Positions 44,728-56,530 are shown, numbered from the stretch's first letter. The stretch is 64,000 bases of DNA from Notospermus geniculatus (GCA_002633025.1 NMRB01001126.1:74704-138703), one strand, 5' to 3'. Translations and numbers: made by a program. The notes: generated by a model from the letters alone, not told the origin.

Positions 44728-44976
44728 ATAAGCCCTTGTTACACTACATAAAAAACCCGTGTCGAACCCGGGTTTTTTCTGTCCACACCTGTTAAAAACG
44801 CGGTGTAATAATCCCCTCCGAGCTCGAACGGTTTTTGGAGGGCTTAATTTGGGTCCCCGTCACAAAATTTGAGTACTGTTCACGGGCACCGGGCCTCAGG
44901 AGGGATTTTTCAGAGCCGGGCTAGACCCGGGTGTCAAAAAACCCGGCGATTTCTATGTAGTGTAACCACGGCTATA
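44728..44976. mobile_element. MITE family E, copy 1
   Basis: GTTACACTACATA at 44738 and its inverse TATGTAGTGTAAC ending 44966, with the symmetry extending outward imperfectly to AGCC/GGCT. Inside, AAAAAACCCGTGT and ACCCGGGTGTC occur near both ends in inverse order. Shares end and inner motifs with the element at 57010-57198. Confidence 0.7.
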
Positions 44977-45002
44977 GATTTAGACCCAGTAGAGTTGTTG
45001 CT

Positions 45003-45320
45003 TATTCGGGACTGTTTTGGGACCTGTACTGTCCGGGGGTAATATTATGTAACATAACAATATCCCCTTTCAGGCAGGGCCTATGTCTCATTGCGCTGAC
45101 CTGGAATAATAACATCCCTTTGCGAACAGGTACTTGTAACCTGGCACTACTTATGACATTCATGCGACATAACAATAAGGAGATGATGTGGTTCTGTGTC
45201 GTAATTCGTTGGCCTAAATTCACTTTGAATGGTTCCACTCTGTGATTCGTTATGCTCACTGACCAAAGGTATATGGTACGCCTACTTGGCTATTGCAGAA
45301 CCAACTTTTGGAGGACAGTG
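45003..45320 (-). repeat. Dispersed repeat F, copy 1
   Basis: Reverse-complement match of 56772-57280 without the 189-bp insertion that the other copy carries. Conserved words: GGCAGGGCCTA, CCTTTGCGAACA, AATTCACTTTGAATGGTTCC, GGCTATTGCAGAACCA. Ends are ACTGTCC / GGACAGT-like inverted motifs, so probably a non-autonomous DNA transposon. Confidence 0.75.
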
Positions 45321-45321
45321 C

Positions 45322-46227
45322 CGGTGTGACAGGTATCAAAAGGTGCGTTCACACTGAAATCGATTTGAAGCCGATTTCCGCAAAACGGTCTACGGAAAAC
45401 GGTCCGAGTGTGACCCACCCGTTTTCACATCGATTTCAAATCGATTCAGAGACGCGCCACACTCGATTCGCATTAAAAATGTGCCATCTGTGAGTTCCCG
45501 TCTCAACCAAGGCAGGGATCACGGTCATGTACGAAAGGAGGAAAGGATGAGATCTGTCGTGCTTCAAGGCTTTCAATTTGGTTCTGCACTGTTCTGCAGT
45601 CCTGTTATAACCACCACGTGTTTGCAGCAATTCTTAGATCGGGATGTTGCGCCGTCCATGTTGGCCAACTGTTCATCAATCTGCTCGTCTCGCCAGATGG
45701 AAAGTAGGCCTAATGCAAGCGTCTCTTGCCCGTTGCCAGCCATGACCCAAACGGAGAAAAACCCGAAAAAAATTGACGATATAGGGCCACCGCCTACTGT
45801 TTTTTATCAGTGAAAACAGACCGCCAAACCCGTAAGCACAGCAGCAGATGGCCACTGCGCCTGCGTACAACGCATCCAGGGCGTCACACACAAATCGATA
45901 CCGTTTTAATTGAACCGGTTTGGCTTAAATCGATGTGAAAACGCATCAGTGCACCGTTTTCGTTAAAACGGTGTCAAATCGATTTAAAGGGTCTCTAGTG
46001 TGGCACCTTAAAACGATTTAACCTTTTAAATCGGTTTGAAACCGTTGTAAAAGCCTAGTGTGAACGCACCTTAAGTCCCCTGGAATCAAAGTCAGGTTTT
46101 AATGTTCAGCAAGAGATTAATAGTATATTTGGCAAGAGAGATTACGACCATTCGAATATAACCTTACAATAGCGGGCTATTGTTGGGCGGACTTGCATTC
46201 CTAGGACGTTGATTCCTCTCACACCTG
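45322..46227 (+). mobile_element. MITE family A, copy 4, split by a Harbinger-like insertion
   Basis: The first ~19 bases (CGGTGTGACAGGTATCAAA) lie before, and the rest (AAGTCCCCTGGAATCAAAGT to CTCACACCTG) after, the element at 45341-46071. Joined, they match the family A layout, so the insertion is younger than this copy. Confidence 0.75.
45341..46071 (-). mobile_element. Harbinger-like element with Myb-like ORF remnant
   Basis: 731 bp from AGGTGCGTTCACACT to its inverse AGTGTGAACGCACCT, flanked by AAA and TAA (a 3-base duplication with one change). On the minus strand about 45560-45720 encodes pieces of a Myb/SANT-like trihelix: W..EQIDEQLANMDG in one frame and GYNRTAEQCRTKLKALK in another, a frameshift apart. 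Harbinger elements typically encode such a Myb-like protein beside the transposase. No transposase remains, so this is a decayed internal-deletion derivative. Confidence 0.7.
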
Positions 46228-46242
46228 GTCATGGTCCAGCTA

Positions 46243-46357
46243 TTGGCTGGTATTAATAAAAGTTAGCAAATGCTTTTACTTAAGATTTGTACAGCGAGGT
46301 CAATGTTACTACAAAACCTGAAGTAAAAGCATTTGCTAGCTTTTATGAGTATCAGCC
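46243..46357. mobile_element. MITE family B, copy 2
   Basis: 115-bp foldback: GGCTGGTATTAATAAAAGTT AGCAAATGCTTTTACTT at the left and its inverse ending ATCAGCC at the right. The loop carries AGATTTGTACAGCGAGGTCA, shared inverted with the copy at 15893. No coding. Confidence 0.8.
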
Positions 46358-46388
46358 ATTATAGGCCTACATGTATCAGTCAAATAAC

Positions 46389-46711
46389 TGTCCGAGGGAC
46401 AGTTCAGCCACGACACTTTCAGCATGGCAGGACGTCCCACCCGAAGACTGTGACCAGATGCTGTCTGGTGGGAGGTGTCCATCAACACGTTTCGCCCCCC
46501 CCCCCACCCGCCCCAGCGTAAATGCCACTCGCATGGGATGTGAGGGCCTCCCGTACAGCCATGAACGCGCCAATTCGGTCATTATCATTTCCGAACTGGT
46601 GCTGGGCCTCTCTGTGTGCCAGGACCTCCTCGTCAGTAAGAGTATCTGGTCGCTGTCTTCGGGTGGGACGCTGCCATGCTGAAAGTGTCCTCTGAACTGT
46701 CCCTCAGACAG
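46389..46711. mobile_element. MITE with ~75-bp inverted ends
   Basis: CTGTCCGAGGGACAGTTCAG, ACACTTTCAGCATGGCA, CGTCCCACCCGAAGAC and GACCAGAT at the left recur inverted in the same order at 46631-46711. The BEL/Pao retrotransposon has inserted right at the right-hand edge; its AGTGA duplication overlaps the last bases of this element. A run of C's (46495-46506) is in the centre. Confidence 0.8.
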
Positions 46712-46714
46712 TGA

Positions 46715-46899
46715 TGTTTCGTAGGGCCCTTGATTTTCATTAGACTCGGTTGATTTTTCTTGATATATGAGGTTTTATTACGGAAATCGAGCATACATGA
46801 CATCGCAGTGGGCGGACAACCCATGTGTCTGTTGTTTTCGTCGTCACTACCTAACACCAACTCCGTCCTAGCCTGAAACGGTCCATCATATACTAAACA
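46715..46899 (-). repeat. BEL/Pao 3' LTR
   Basis: 185 bp, starting TGTTTCGTAGGGCCC and ending ACTAAACA on the plus strand. Differs from the other LTR only at two A/C positions near its end. Confidence 0.95.
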
Positions 46900-46921
46900 T
46901 TCTCCCCTCCCTCGATCAGCC
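46900..46921 (-). other. Polypurine tract of the BEL/Pao element
   Basis: On the minus strand GAGGGAGGGGAGAA directly precedes the 3' LTR, the expected primer for plus-strand DNA synthesis. Confidence 0.85.
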
Positions 46922-48066
46922 CTTCCTAACCACTGATCGAGCAAATAGACTATTTTAAACCTTAACATAATAAACTTTGAGAATACAAACTTCTAACTTC
47001 CAACTATCAAATATGTCAAACCAACTAAATGAAGCAACTCTATATTAGGCCTAAACAGCGAGTATTCTACTAAAATGACTAAATGATTCATCAAAATTAA
47101 AGACCATTATGCTGTAGCCTAAAACAACTCCTTATGAAAATAAATGCAATAATCTGTCAAATTAAAACTGATAACTCAGGTCCAAGTCTGCATACTAAGC
47201 AGATTCACGTTCGAATTACTAGATGTTTCCATAGTCCACAACAGTCCAAAAAACTTTCCAATGGCTGTGCAAGAATCTGTCCTTCTGATTATAGTCCAAA
47301 TATACTGATTACAGTCCAAATATACTTTGCTTATCAAGAACTCAGACTTGCAGACATTGGATTATGACATCTGTTATTTTTACTAGCTAAACTAGTATTC
47401 TTCTGAAATATTTCAGATTTAGGTCGATTTTTTCAACCAAAACATCCCACCAGAAACCAAATACATGTACTAAATTCATGTTTTCCCGGTGTCACTTACA
47501 AATATCGGCAAGTTGTGTTCAGATAAACCAATGAAAAAAACACTAATTATATATTCACCACCAAAAGGTGACAGGGTTCGGGCACAACACAATTTTTTCC
47601 TGAGATTTCACTGAATTTGACTAAGATCCCTGAGAATAAATCCTCCTTCCATAGGATTGAATTGAAACTCACTTAAAAAATTAACCCTTTCCAGACCAAG
47701 TCCAATCTGGTCGCCAAATTTTGAGCAAACCCGAACCCAAAAGGGACAGCCTATCCCAACCAAATATCTTGGTAGCAAATTTTCCTCAATAGCTCAGAAA
47801 GTTAGCACCAAACTGTTCCTAATCTAGCAAGAGCCTTCACTTTTGTAACACAATTGAATTTTTAACTGATCACCCAAAACATCATTGGCCGCGGTTCCAA
47901 TGCGTTCCGTAATGATTTCGTTGTTCACTGTTTTTGATGTTCTCATAATATCGTCCTGGTATAATCGTATGATTGTCGCTGCTGGATAATGTCTAAGTCC
48001 CTGCTCCCAACTGGCTAGTGACTATAACATGCAACATTTATAGAAACGTCCTTTTCGTCGTATCGA
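46922..48066 (-). other. Non-coding 3' region of the BEL/Pao element
   Basis: No frame of note. Near 47287-47326 a 20-base unit (ATTATAGTCCAAATATACTG) is tandemly duplicated. Composition is AT-rich compared with pol. Confidence 0.6.
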
Positions 48067-51000
48067 TTATTCCGCACATTTGAATGGGCATAGCTTCGTT
48101 ACAGCTCGTGTCAGTTCTGTCTTTCCCACTTTGACTCTGGCCACACGTGACTGTCCTTCCCCGGGAATACTTGAAGAATCCGTCCCAGGGGCCATTTTCC
48201 TCGTGGGGTATCTGCGTTTACAACCACCACCAGATCTCCGGCTTCCAACTCCTTCATTTCCTGCCTCCATTTTGCTCGCGGATGGAGCATGGGCAGCCAT
48301 TCCCGCATCCATCGTCCCCATACGTGTTTGATCAGGGACTGAACGTAACGCCATCTTTTCCGAGGGTTGAATTTTGTGGCATCAGCTACTTCTGGAGCAT
48401 ATTGGCCTCCCGCCTGACCTATTATGAAGTGGTTTGGGGTCAGTGGAGGTTCGTCTTGAGGATCACTCGACTGGTAGGTCAACGGACGTGAATTCAACAA
48501 TGCTTCCGCTCCGCTGATGGCCGTGACAAGCTCTTCATCATTAATATCGGCAGATCCTAGGACTGCATTCATCGCTTTCTTTGCTGACTTAATCATGGAT
48601 TCATGGATGCCACCAAAGTGGGGTGCTAATGGTGGATTGAAATGCCAACGCACTCCCCTCCATGCCGTTTCCCTGACTATCTTGTCTTTGTCTAAGCTGT
48701 TCACCAGTTCTTGGAGTTCCCGGTTTCCTGAGACAAAATTACTTCCATTGTCTGACGTGACGTCCTCAGGGACACCTCTACGGTTGCACATACGATGGAA
48801 AGCGTGGAGGAATGAGTCAGTATCCAACCCATATGCCATTTCCAGATGTACGGCTCTGGATGACATACATGTAAACAGACAGAGATATCTTTTTTGTTGA
48901 ACTTGTCCTCTTGGACGCTTCGTCAGGAACGGTCCTCCAAAATCCACGGAGGATGTGCAAGACGCTCGTATGCTTCTTACCCTCCGTTCAGGCAGAGGTG
49001 CCATGATCTGCGTCGTTGGTTTACATTTCCGTCGACGACAATGGTTGCATTTCCGTTCGTACTCTCTGATCTCCTCTCGGCCGGCTATTATCCAATACTT
49101 TGCTGATAAGGCTGCCAGGGTGTGATTCACACCGCAGTGTCCTCCTTGTTCGTGTTGCTGCTTGACAATCAGCATAGTAACATGGCTTCGACGTGGTAGT
49201 ATTATAGGATGTCTAGTGTCATATGGGAGGAATTCAGCATATTCCAATCGTCCTTTGCAACGCATGACCCCCATATCATCGAGTTTGGAGTTCAATGCTG
49301 CCAATTTACTGGATTTCTGGAGCGGTTTTCCACTAGCCAGTGCGTCATACTCTTCACGGAATGCCTCCTGCTGAGTTTGAATGATGATTTCCATCTCGGC
49401 TGCAGTGATTTCTTCTGGCCTTAATTCACCTGCGACTCTCGACTTCTTTATCAGCTCACAGTTTTCAATAAACCGCTTCACCCAGGCTCGAACTCTGCAA
49501 AGACGGCGCCAATCAGAGTACCGAGAGGGTTCAAGTCGCCAATCATTCCCTTTCAGCTCGGCATCTTTTATGGTGGTAAACGTCATTGTTCCCTTCTTCA
49601 GTTCACTACGATCTTGGATACTCTCTTTGTCTTGGCATTTGACATGATTTTCAGGCCACTCTGCCTTCTCTTTGGTCAAAAAACCTGGTCCACCCCACCA
49701 AAGGGAACGGTTACTCAATTCATCTACTCCCATTCCCCGGGAGAGAATATCTGCTGGATTGCTTGCTGTGTGAACATAGCGCCATTGGGATGGGTCACTC
49801 TGACTCTGGATTTCTCCAATCCTATTCGCTACAAATGGTTTGAACTGTTTACTTCTGCCTCTTATCCACCACAGCACGTTGGAACTGTCACACCAGAAAG
49901 TCACGTCATTCATGGAAAGCTGCATCCCAGATACGATGGTCATCGTCATCTGCAGTCCAACAACTGCTCCCATTAGTTCAAGACGCGGAATACTCATTGT
50001 GGTCAGAGGGGCGACTTTGGTCTTGGCCATGATGAAACGTGTGACTGCACCTCCGCTTTCATAGGTAGTTCTGGCATAAGATACTGCACCATAAGCTTCC
50101 TGGGAAGCGTCTGTGAATGTGTGGATCTCTATACTGGTGATATGTTCACTGGCATCTAATCGTAGGCATCTTGGAACGATCACAGCCGCCAGCTTTGGCC
50201 TCTCAGCAAACCATGTTGTGATTTCCTCAGCTAACTCTCCTGTTATCTCCATGTCCCAGTCGTACCCTGCCAGCCAGATTTTCTGCATTATCATCTTTCC
50301 GCATACAATGTATGGAGCTAGAAATCCAAGTGGGTCAAAAATGGCTGCCAAGACTCGAAGAAAGCTCCTCTTTGTCAGCTTGTCGTCCCCCGTTGGTTCC
50401 GATTTCTGAGGTTCAAAGCTAAAGATGTCATCTTCTGCTCGCCACAGCACTCCCAGAGTTTTAGTCGATGGAATCTCGCCTTCTTCTAGATGGAATTCTG
50501 CTGCTCTGTTTTCTACTGGTATTGACGCGAGGACATTCTTCGAGTTTGACAACCATTTTCTGGCCTGCATTCCAGCTAATCCCCATAATTCCTTCAGCTC
50601 CCGATACAAGGTACATCCCTGGTTGTCGTCCTCCACTGATGGCATGGAATCGTCCATGTATGTTGAAGACAAGATGGCATCTGCTGCGGCTGGATACTGA
50701 GCTTGATGACGCCGAGCATGTTCCTGACTCACGAACTGGGCAAGAAATGGCGTTGCATTCACTCCGAATACCACACGCTGGAATTCATATGTCTCTGGTT
50801 CCTTCACAGGTTCAAGCCCCTTCCAGAGAAATCTAAAATATGCTCTCTCCTCGGGTGGAATCTTGATTTGGAGGTACATCTGTGATATGTCACAAACAAT
50901 CGCCACCGGATGTCGTCTGAAACGCAACAATACATCCACAATCCCTCTCTGTAGCTTGGGGCCTGGTAGAATGTGGCTATTGAGAGACTCGCCCTTTGAT

Positions 51001-51765
51001 TTTGCAGAAGCATCAAAGACTATTCTGACCTTTGTAGTTGTTCTACCCCAGCGAATGACCGGAAAGTGGGGCAACAACCATTTTGTCTCCATGTTCTCAG
51101 GCAATCCCTTCTCGCGTATAACCTCCGAATGTATCCCTTCTCCAGATACTGATTTATTGTGTCAGCATAGCTACTAGCGACCTCTGTGTTCTTTAGCAGT
51201 TTCTTTTCAGTTGACCGGAGACGGTTCATTGCTGTCTCTCTGTTATCTGGCAATTCTGGCCGGTGTTGATTCTTCCATGGTATCGCCACCTGGTATCGAC
51301 TTTCCGCACTGCTGTAGGTGATGGTGTTCTTGACTTTATCCAAAGCCATTTTCTCGGCCTCTTTACGTGGCTGATCTTTTACAGTTGTACCCAAATTCTC
51401 CACTTCCCAGAAGCGTTGAATGTTCGCATTGATCTCATTGAGTATGTCAGCTCGTTGAAAGAATGAGAAGTTGGTGGAGGTGAACTGGCTTTGCTTTCTC
51501 ACTGGACCTATGCAAGTCCATCCCAGACTTGTCAATCGGGCCACAGGTTGTCCCGGTTCCCCAATGACATCCTGCTGGCTGTGATGAAGGTCAGCATAAT
51601 CCGCACCAATAAGCAGGTCTACAGTTTTGGTTTTTGGACACTTAGGAAACTTGATATCCTTGAGATGAGGATAGTCCTGCTGATGTCTGGTCCAGTCCTC
51701 GGCTTCTAGATTTCCTGTGATATTGTCAACAGTCCTGGCACTAATTACCATATCCAATTTTCCAT
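48067..51765 (-). pseudogene. pol: BEL/Pao pol: RT, RNase H, integrase (frameshifted)
   Basis: The main 997-codon frame (48111-51104) holds reverse transcriptase (CDISQMY and YMDD at residues 149-152), RNase H with TDAS (331-334) and an integrase: zinc-binding His and Cys (C686, C689), then catalytic residues D721, D785 and E835 in DFGGPF, TSDNGSNF and GGIHES. The N-terminal part of RT and the protease C-terminus are in a second frame (to 51769). The frames switch near 51110, and again near 48145, where the last ~30 codons continue in another frame to the stop at 48067. Family: BEL/Pao, from VRIVFDASAKS, the YMDD context and the integrase C-terminus (LLNSRPL). Reverse transcription and integration functions are lost in this copy. 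Confidence 0.93.
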
Positions 51766-52204
51766 TCAAGCTTTCCAGACCGAATCACCTGGCATTGTTG
51801 AAAATGTTGCTGCTTGGCCTCCCAGCACATTTACTGTTGTTTCTGATGATTGACCGCCAAGTTCCAGTTCTGCTGCCACTCCAGAGTTTATGTATGTTGC
51901 TGTACTTCCATCATCCAACAGTGCGTTCACTTTGATACGGCGTCCCTTATTCTTCACGATGACCGGTATTGTCCTCAAGGAAATTCTCTCTCGATGGCAA
52001 CACTCTTGATCAGCATGATCGGTGGAAAGTGTTACACACATTGAGCTGTCTTCTGCTTGCTTTACTGATTTTGTAGATTCCGCCTGTTGGTCTCGTTTCT
52101 TTGGCTGGTGATTTCCTCCATGGAGTGGTCTATGATGGCTGTCCTTGCATCCGCTGATTCCACATTTTCTAGCCCGGGGACATTTTGGCGAAAACCTTTC
52201 ATTC
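51766..52204 (-). pseudogene. BEL/Pao gag C-terminus and aspartic protease
   Basis: The frame continues from the Gypsy insertion edge: a Cys/His cluster (CPRARKCGISGCKDSHH), then a retropepsin-like protease with the active-site motif LLDDGSTATYIN. It stops at 51766, while the downstream protease sequence continues in a shifted frame, so a one-base frameshift lies near 51770. The Cys/His piece belongs with the zinc knuckles now stranded on the other side of the insertion. Confidence 0.85.
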
Positions 52205-53391
52205 AGGTCCGAAGTTTTGAAGTCAAAACTGCCTGTGGATCAATTGTTCGGCCCATACAGAGAATACATGTGTTGGAATTGTGTACTCAGGGGCAGAGTA
52301 GTTTGAGTGATGTTACGGGTTCTGAGCAGAACTCGCTGCAAGCTGTTGATGGTCATGTAAGTGCAGATCCTTCTGAGCCCGTGGTACCTGACACATCGAA
52401 GGTTACCACCCGTTCGGGAAGAATCAGTAAACCTCGAGTTAGACTTGATTTGTAGTAACATTTGCTCCGTGAACAGGAGTAAATGAATCGATGGCGTCAT
52501 TTGAATCGCAGTACTGTCACTTGAGCAGATAGTTTGGTGCTATTGAATGTTGCTGAATTGAAAGTGGCTTTGACGAACAATAATGTTGTGATGAAATATA
52601 CATATGTTCATTAAGTCTATTAAGTTGTGTTCAAATGTTATTTCGATAGTTTTAAGGCTGATTGTTTTAATGTTGAGTTTCATTTTATATTAGGCCATGT
52701 TTTAGACTTATGTTGTGCCATTTGTTGGTGTTACTAGTCAGCTATTTCTGATGTTTATTCTTAAATATTTCGGTTCCTACAAGGTTTGATCCAATGGAGA
52801 TATGTGGGATTGAGAGAATTGGTTGAACCCATCATTAGTATGGACCAACGGTGTAGGTTATAATTTTAACTGGGATTTGTTTCAAATTTGGTTAATTCAT
52901 TGTTGTTTCCCAGATTATACTGTAGTCATTGTAGTGTAGGCTGTCTGTGGAGTTAAATTGGTTTGACTTGCTGCTACAGTGAATTGGTATTGAGTGCTCC
53001 CACGCTGGTACATTGTATTTGGTAATCAAAGTTATACCTAGTAAAGAAAGATTGGATAAGGTTTAACTGGGATTGTTTACCGAGAGTGTTGTGAAATTGG
53101 TCTCTTGGTATTGGATCCTCCAATAGGTGGGAGTATGTTGAGGAACCGGCCGACAAATTGGTTGTGTATTTTATGGTTTACACTGTATGTTCATTGTGAT
53201 TGTGGTAAGGTTGGTGACGCGCCTAAGGTGCCGCCACCCAGTATGATTTTCCCAAATAAATCAGTTGCAACTACATTTTTAACTAGCACGGACGTGTTCG
53301 TCTTTCTTCCTTTATTCGTGTTCACGCTGCGTGTTATTACAAGTTCAATGCAAGCCTACGTACATGAGGTTGCCCGGAACGTTTCTCAACA
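52205..53391 (+). mobile_element. 5'-truncated Ty3/Gypsy retrotransposon inserted in BEL/Pao gag
   Basis: Plus strand, opposite to the host element. It begins abruptly in the integrase C-terminal region (VRSFEVKTACGSIVRP) and ends the pol frame with TRSGRISKPRVRLDL and TAG at 52453. After ~680 bp of 3' untranslated DNA comes a PPT-like AGGTGGGAGTA and a 3' LTR. No target duplication is seen at the left edge, where the 5' part of the element is missing. Confidence 0.75.
53136..53391 (+). repeat. Gypsy 3' LTR
   Basis: 256 bp from TGTTGAGGAACCGG to CGTTTCTCAACA; the ends are short inverted repeats (TGTTGAG / CTCAACA). Contains an AATAAA signal near 53254. Directly preceded by the purine-rich tract. 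Confidence 0.75.
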
Positions 53392-54063
53392 CCTCCAAAA
53401 TGTTGATCCGATAGGCAACGGAAACAAAGGCGCAGCTTTCTCGCTTGATCCCATCGTTGTTGAAGGTCATTGGCTTTAAACTTTTCGCACTGCCAAATCC
53501 CATGGCCTGGACTCTCGCAACATTTACATTTCCACTGTGTTGAAGGTTTTTCGCCTTGGCTTTCCTTTTGACTGGGATTTTCTGAGTCGCTTGTCTCTTT
53601 CTTACTGTCTTGTGTGAACAGTGTCCGATTAGGCCTATCATGATTACTGGACTTTTCTTTTCCCTGTTTCTCCTTGGCATGGTGTTCCTTCTTCTCTTTG
53701 GCTGGTGGGTAACGGTTCCCGAAAAGTGGGTCATTTGCCTCGACTGCCGACTTGGATACAAAGTCAACGAACTCTGCTAGGTTTGGATAACTACCAGTCC
53801 TTTGAGCTGTTTCCACTGCCCGACGTCTCCACCGGTGTTGCAAATGCTGGGGTAGACGTTCCACCATCTGACAGAGTGATCGTGCTGTGTCAATTTCATT
53901 CAGCTTATCCACCGATGTAAACACTTCTAGGCAACTTTTCAGGTTTTCTGAAAACACTTGAAGTCCCACCGCATCTGAGCCTCGTAACTGTTTGCCATCG
54001 GTAACCCGATCTATCCAAGCCTTTGTAATGACAAAGCTATTTCCAAACCGTTCTTTTAAAAGC
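53392..54063 (-). pseudogene. BEL/Pao gag, central part with zinc knuckle
   Basis: Minus frame covering the gag core (LLKERFGNSFVITKAW onward), a Lys/Glu-rich linker and Cys-rich RNA-binding motifs CKCCESPGHGIWQC and CFRCLSDQHFG. It is cut on one side by the Gypsy LTR and on the other by the hAT-like insertion. Gag forms the particle and binds RNA in this family. Confidence 0.85.
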
Positions 54064-54068
54064 AATCT

Positions 54069-55051
54069 CAGGGGCGTAGCCTGGGGGGGCTCGGAGGGTT
54101 CGAACGAACCCCCCCGCTTGAGCAAAGGATCCGCTCAAGACGGCCAAAAATATTTTTTCCTGCGTTCTTAAACGCCATGACTTTATTAGTCCCAAAAGGT
54201 CCAAGTCCAATGGCTAGAGTGTCGAATTTTGCTCTCAAATGCCGGGAAATGGCGTAAAAGCACTCTTATTTTCTAAAATTTTCCCGGGGATGCCCCCCGG
54301 ACCCCCGCCAATATTTCGGCTAGCGCCTTTGGCGCTCGCTTCTAGGCCTAAGAACTAACGGCTCCAGCTGGCTACTTCAGCTGGCTATCTAATCTTTGAC
54401 ACTCCCCCTCCCCGCAACCTCAAGACGTTCCGACGGCCCTGCTATGGTGTTGGGCTCTCTCAGACCCGACGCTACAGTAGCAAAAAATCTGTTATGTCGG
54501 CCTAATCGGGACCAAGGTTAATTTTGTATAGCGGTATAAAAGAATGGCCAAATCAAGTCTTGTTTTTTTTCCGTTGTCAAGATGCCAGGAAAACGCTTCT
54601 AAGCACCTCAAATTTAAAAATTTCCTGGGGAGGACCCCCAGACCCCCCGTCAGGGCTTCGCACCTTCGGCACTCGCATTGGTCTGTGTCCCCTTTCCAGA
54701 ATCCCTGGATCCGCGGCTGATTAGGATAGCTAACCGCTGCCCGGGGCTAACCGACAGGAATATACTTAGTACTTTGACCCGAGCAGATGCTCATTATTGT
54801 AAATGTATCTAGATGTTGAATAGTAAAAAGTGTAATAAAAGCCTCAATTTCTGCAGCAAGACATTTAATTTTTGCATTGTTAGGAAAGCGCATTTCCGGC
54901 ACTTTAGGAATAAATTTCCCGGGGAGGCCTTCCGGACTCTCCGCGGCGGCTTCGCGCCTTCGGCGCTCGCATTTCGCGACTTCGTCGCTCAAGCAATGGG
55001 CTTCGCCCATTTCAACGAACCCCCCCATTGGGACATCACGCTACGCCCCTG
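54069..55051. mobile_element. hAT-like non-autonomous transposon inserted in gag
   Basis: 983 bp with terminal inverted repeats CAGGGGCGTAGC / GCTACGCCCCTG, flanked by the 5-bp duplication AATCT (54064-54068, 55052-55056). The gag frame is the same on both sides once the element and one duplication are discounted, so the insertion split a then-open gag. The CAGGGGCG ends and GAACCCCCC subterminal words match hAT-type elements; a 5-bp rather than 8-bp duplication would place it in the hAT5-like group. The interior has three diverged copies of a unit built on TTTCCCGGGGA...GCGCCTTCGGCGCTCGC (near 54284, 54625, 54905). Confidence 0.88.
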
Positions 55052-55056
55052 AATCT

Positions 55057-56387
55057 TGCCTTTTGATAGCCACTTCCTGGATCCGTAATGCTGCAGCACT
55101 CGATGACTTGTTTTGCGTTTCCTTCACAGCATTGTAACAACTGCATCAACTTGGTCTCATCACCTATCGCTTTTCCACCGACTGCATTATCAAACTGCCG
55201 AATGAAAGTCCAGTATTTCAGCGGATCCCCATCAAATGTTTGGAGTTCAGCCTTTGGAAGTTGAACTGCATCAATCAATCGAACTAGCTCGTGAGTCTGA
55301 CTTGGGGCTTGGGATTTTTCCACGACTGGTGCCATGGTTAACGGCAACTGCGGATCTGCGGGCACCGATGACGTCTCCATGGTAATTACCTGTGCCTTCT
55401 GGGGAACAAACGGTTCAACATCAGCGTTTAAGCCGGGAGGAGGAGGTTTCATAACTTCTTGGACCTCTACAGTTACCGGTATCTCTTTGGGACTTGACTC
55501 CACAGACCCTGTGGCGACCTCTTTGGGACTTGACTCCGCAGACTCTGTGGCGACCTCTTTGGGACTTGACTCCACAGACCCTGTGGCGACCACTTTGGGA
55601 CTTGACTCAACAGACCCTGTGGCGACCTCTTTGGGACTTGACTCCACGGACCCAGCAGTTTGGCAATTGTGATAAGATTCAAATCGCTCGCTCAGACTGT
55701 TAAATTTTCTGCCCGTACTCTTTATTCTTGTGTGCACTGGCAATGGCAGTGGCCTATCGTTTGGCGTAGAGACCATCTTAACGACTGGACTGGCACAAGC
55801 GGGCTCTATGGGGTTGAAGCTGTATCGTTCTGGAGGCCGAGACGAGTACCAATAAGACTACAACACGGGCTCGAACTAGGCCTAGGACTCGGCCTATATG
55901 GTTCAGGACGATGAACTGTAGGACTCGCTGGGGGCTGGCTAAATACCACATGACTCGGAGTTAGACTGAAGGGCGACCCCCTTCTTGGTGAACTATTCAC
56001 TGGTATGTCAATACCTTCTTCATCATATAACCTCCGTGGTATCGGTGTAGCTCTCAATTGTGTCGTTGACGCTCGTCTGTCTACCGGTAGGCCTACTATG
56101 CCTCCGATGCCTGAACCATGTGAACTGCTGCCTGCAGTTTGTTCTTCTCGGACTCGGGCTGAGCTCTTTCGTTCACTTGCTTCTCTGATTTGTTGATCCA
56201 GTTGCTTGATCCTAGCCTCTGTTCGCTCAATTTCCTCATTTATTTCTCTGCATGAGGCCACTGAGCATGCTGAAAGGTGGGCGTTGTGTGTATCCCCAGG
56301 CTGCCAGGCCAGCAGGACCAAGGGTAGACTCCATCTCCAACTGCTCAACGAACAGTGGAATCGGTTGTTCCCGCCAGGAACGGTCAC
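55057..56387 (-). pseudogene. BEL/Pao gag, N-terminal part
   Basis: Two minus frames. The first (to about 55816) has a coiled-coil segment (EINEEIERTEARIKQLDQQI) and a Pro/Ser-rich stretch. The second (from about 55815 to the hAT-like element) has a 12-residue repeat (SSPKEVATGSVE) and then the conserved LPKAELQTFDGDPLKYWTFI of BEL/Pao gag. A frameshift near 55815 separates them. The true start is unclear; the first frame has in-frame candidates around 56280-56390. Confidence 0.75.
55483..55655. repeat. 36-bp minisatellite inside gag
   Basis: Almost five copies of a 36-base unit (CTCTTTGGGACTTGACTCCA then CAGACCCTGTGGCGAC), in frame with gag so that each codes for 12 residues. Copies differ by single substitutions. 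Confidence 0.9.
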
Positions 56388-56530
56388 GTGACTCGGACGA
56401 CGCCATCTTCCTTCGCGGCTCTTTGGCCTATCTTGGCCTACTTTCTTCGACTTTCGAGGCCGACGTGTTTTTGAGGGTCAAATTCAGTCATTTTCATCAC
56501 TTTTTTCTTGTTATCAATTGTCTCTAACTA

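Noticed and set aside
46922-48066. An envelope-like gene in the BEL/Pao element
   Set aside because: No long frame, signal peptide or membrane segment in this stretch on the minus strand.
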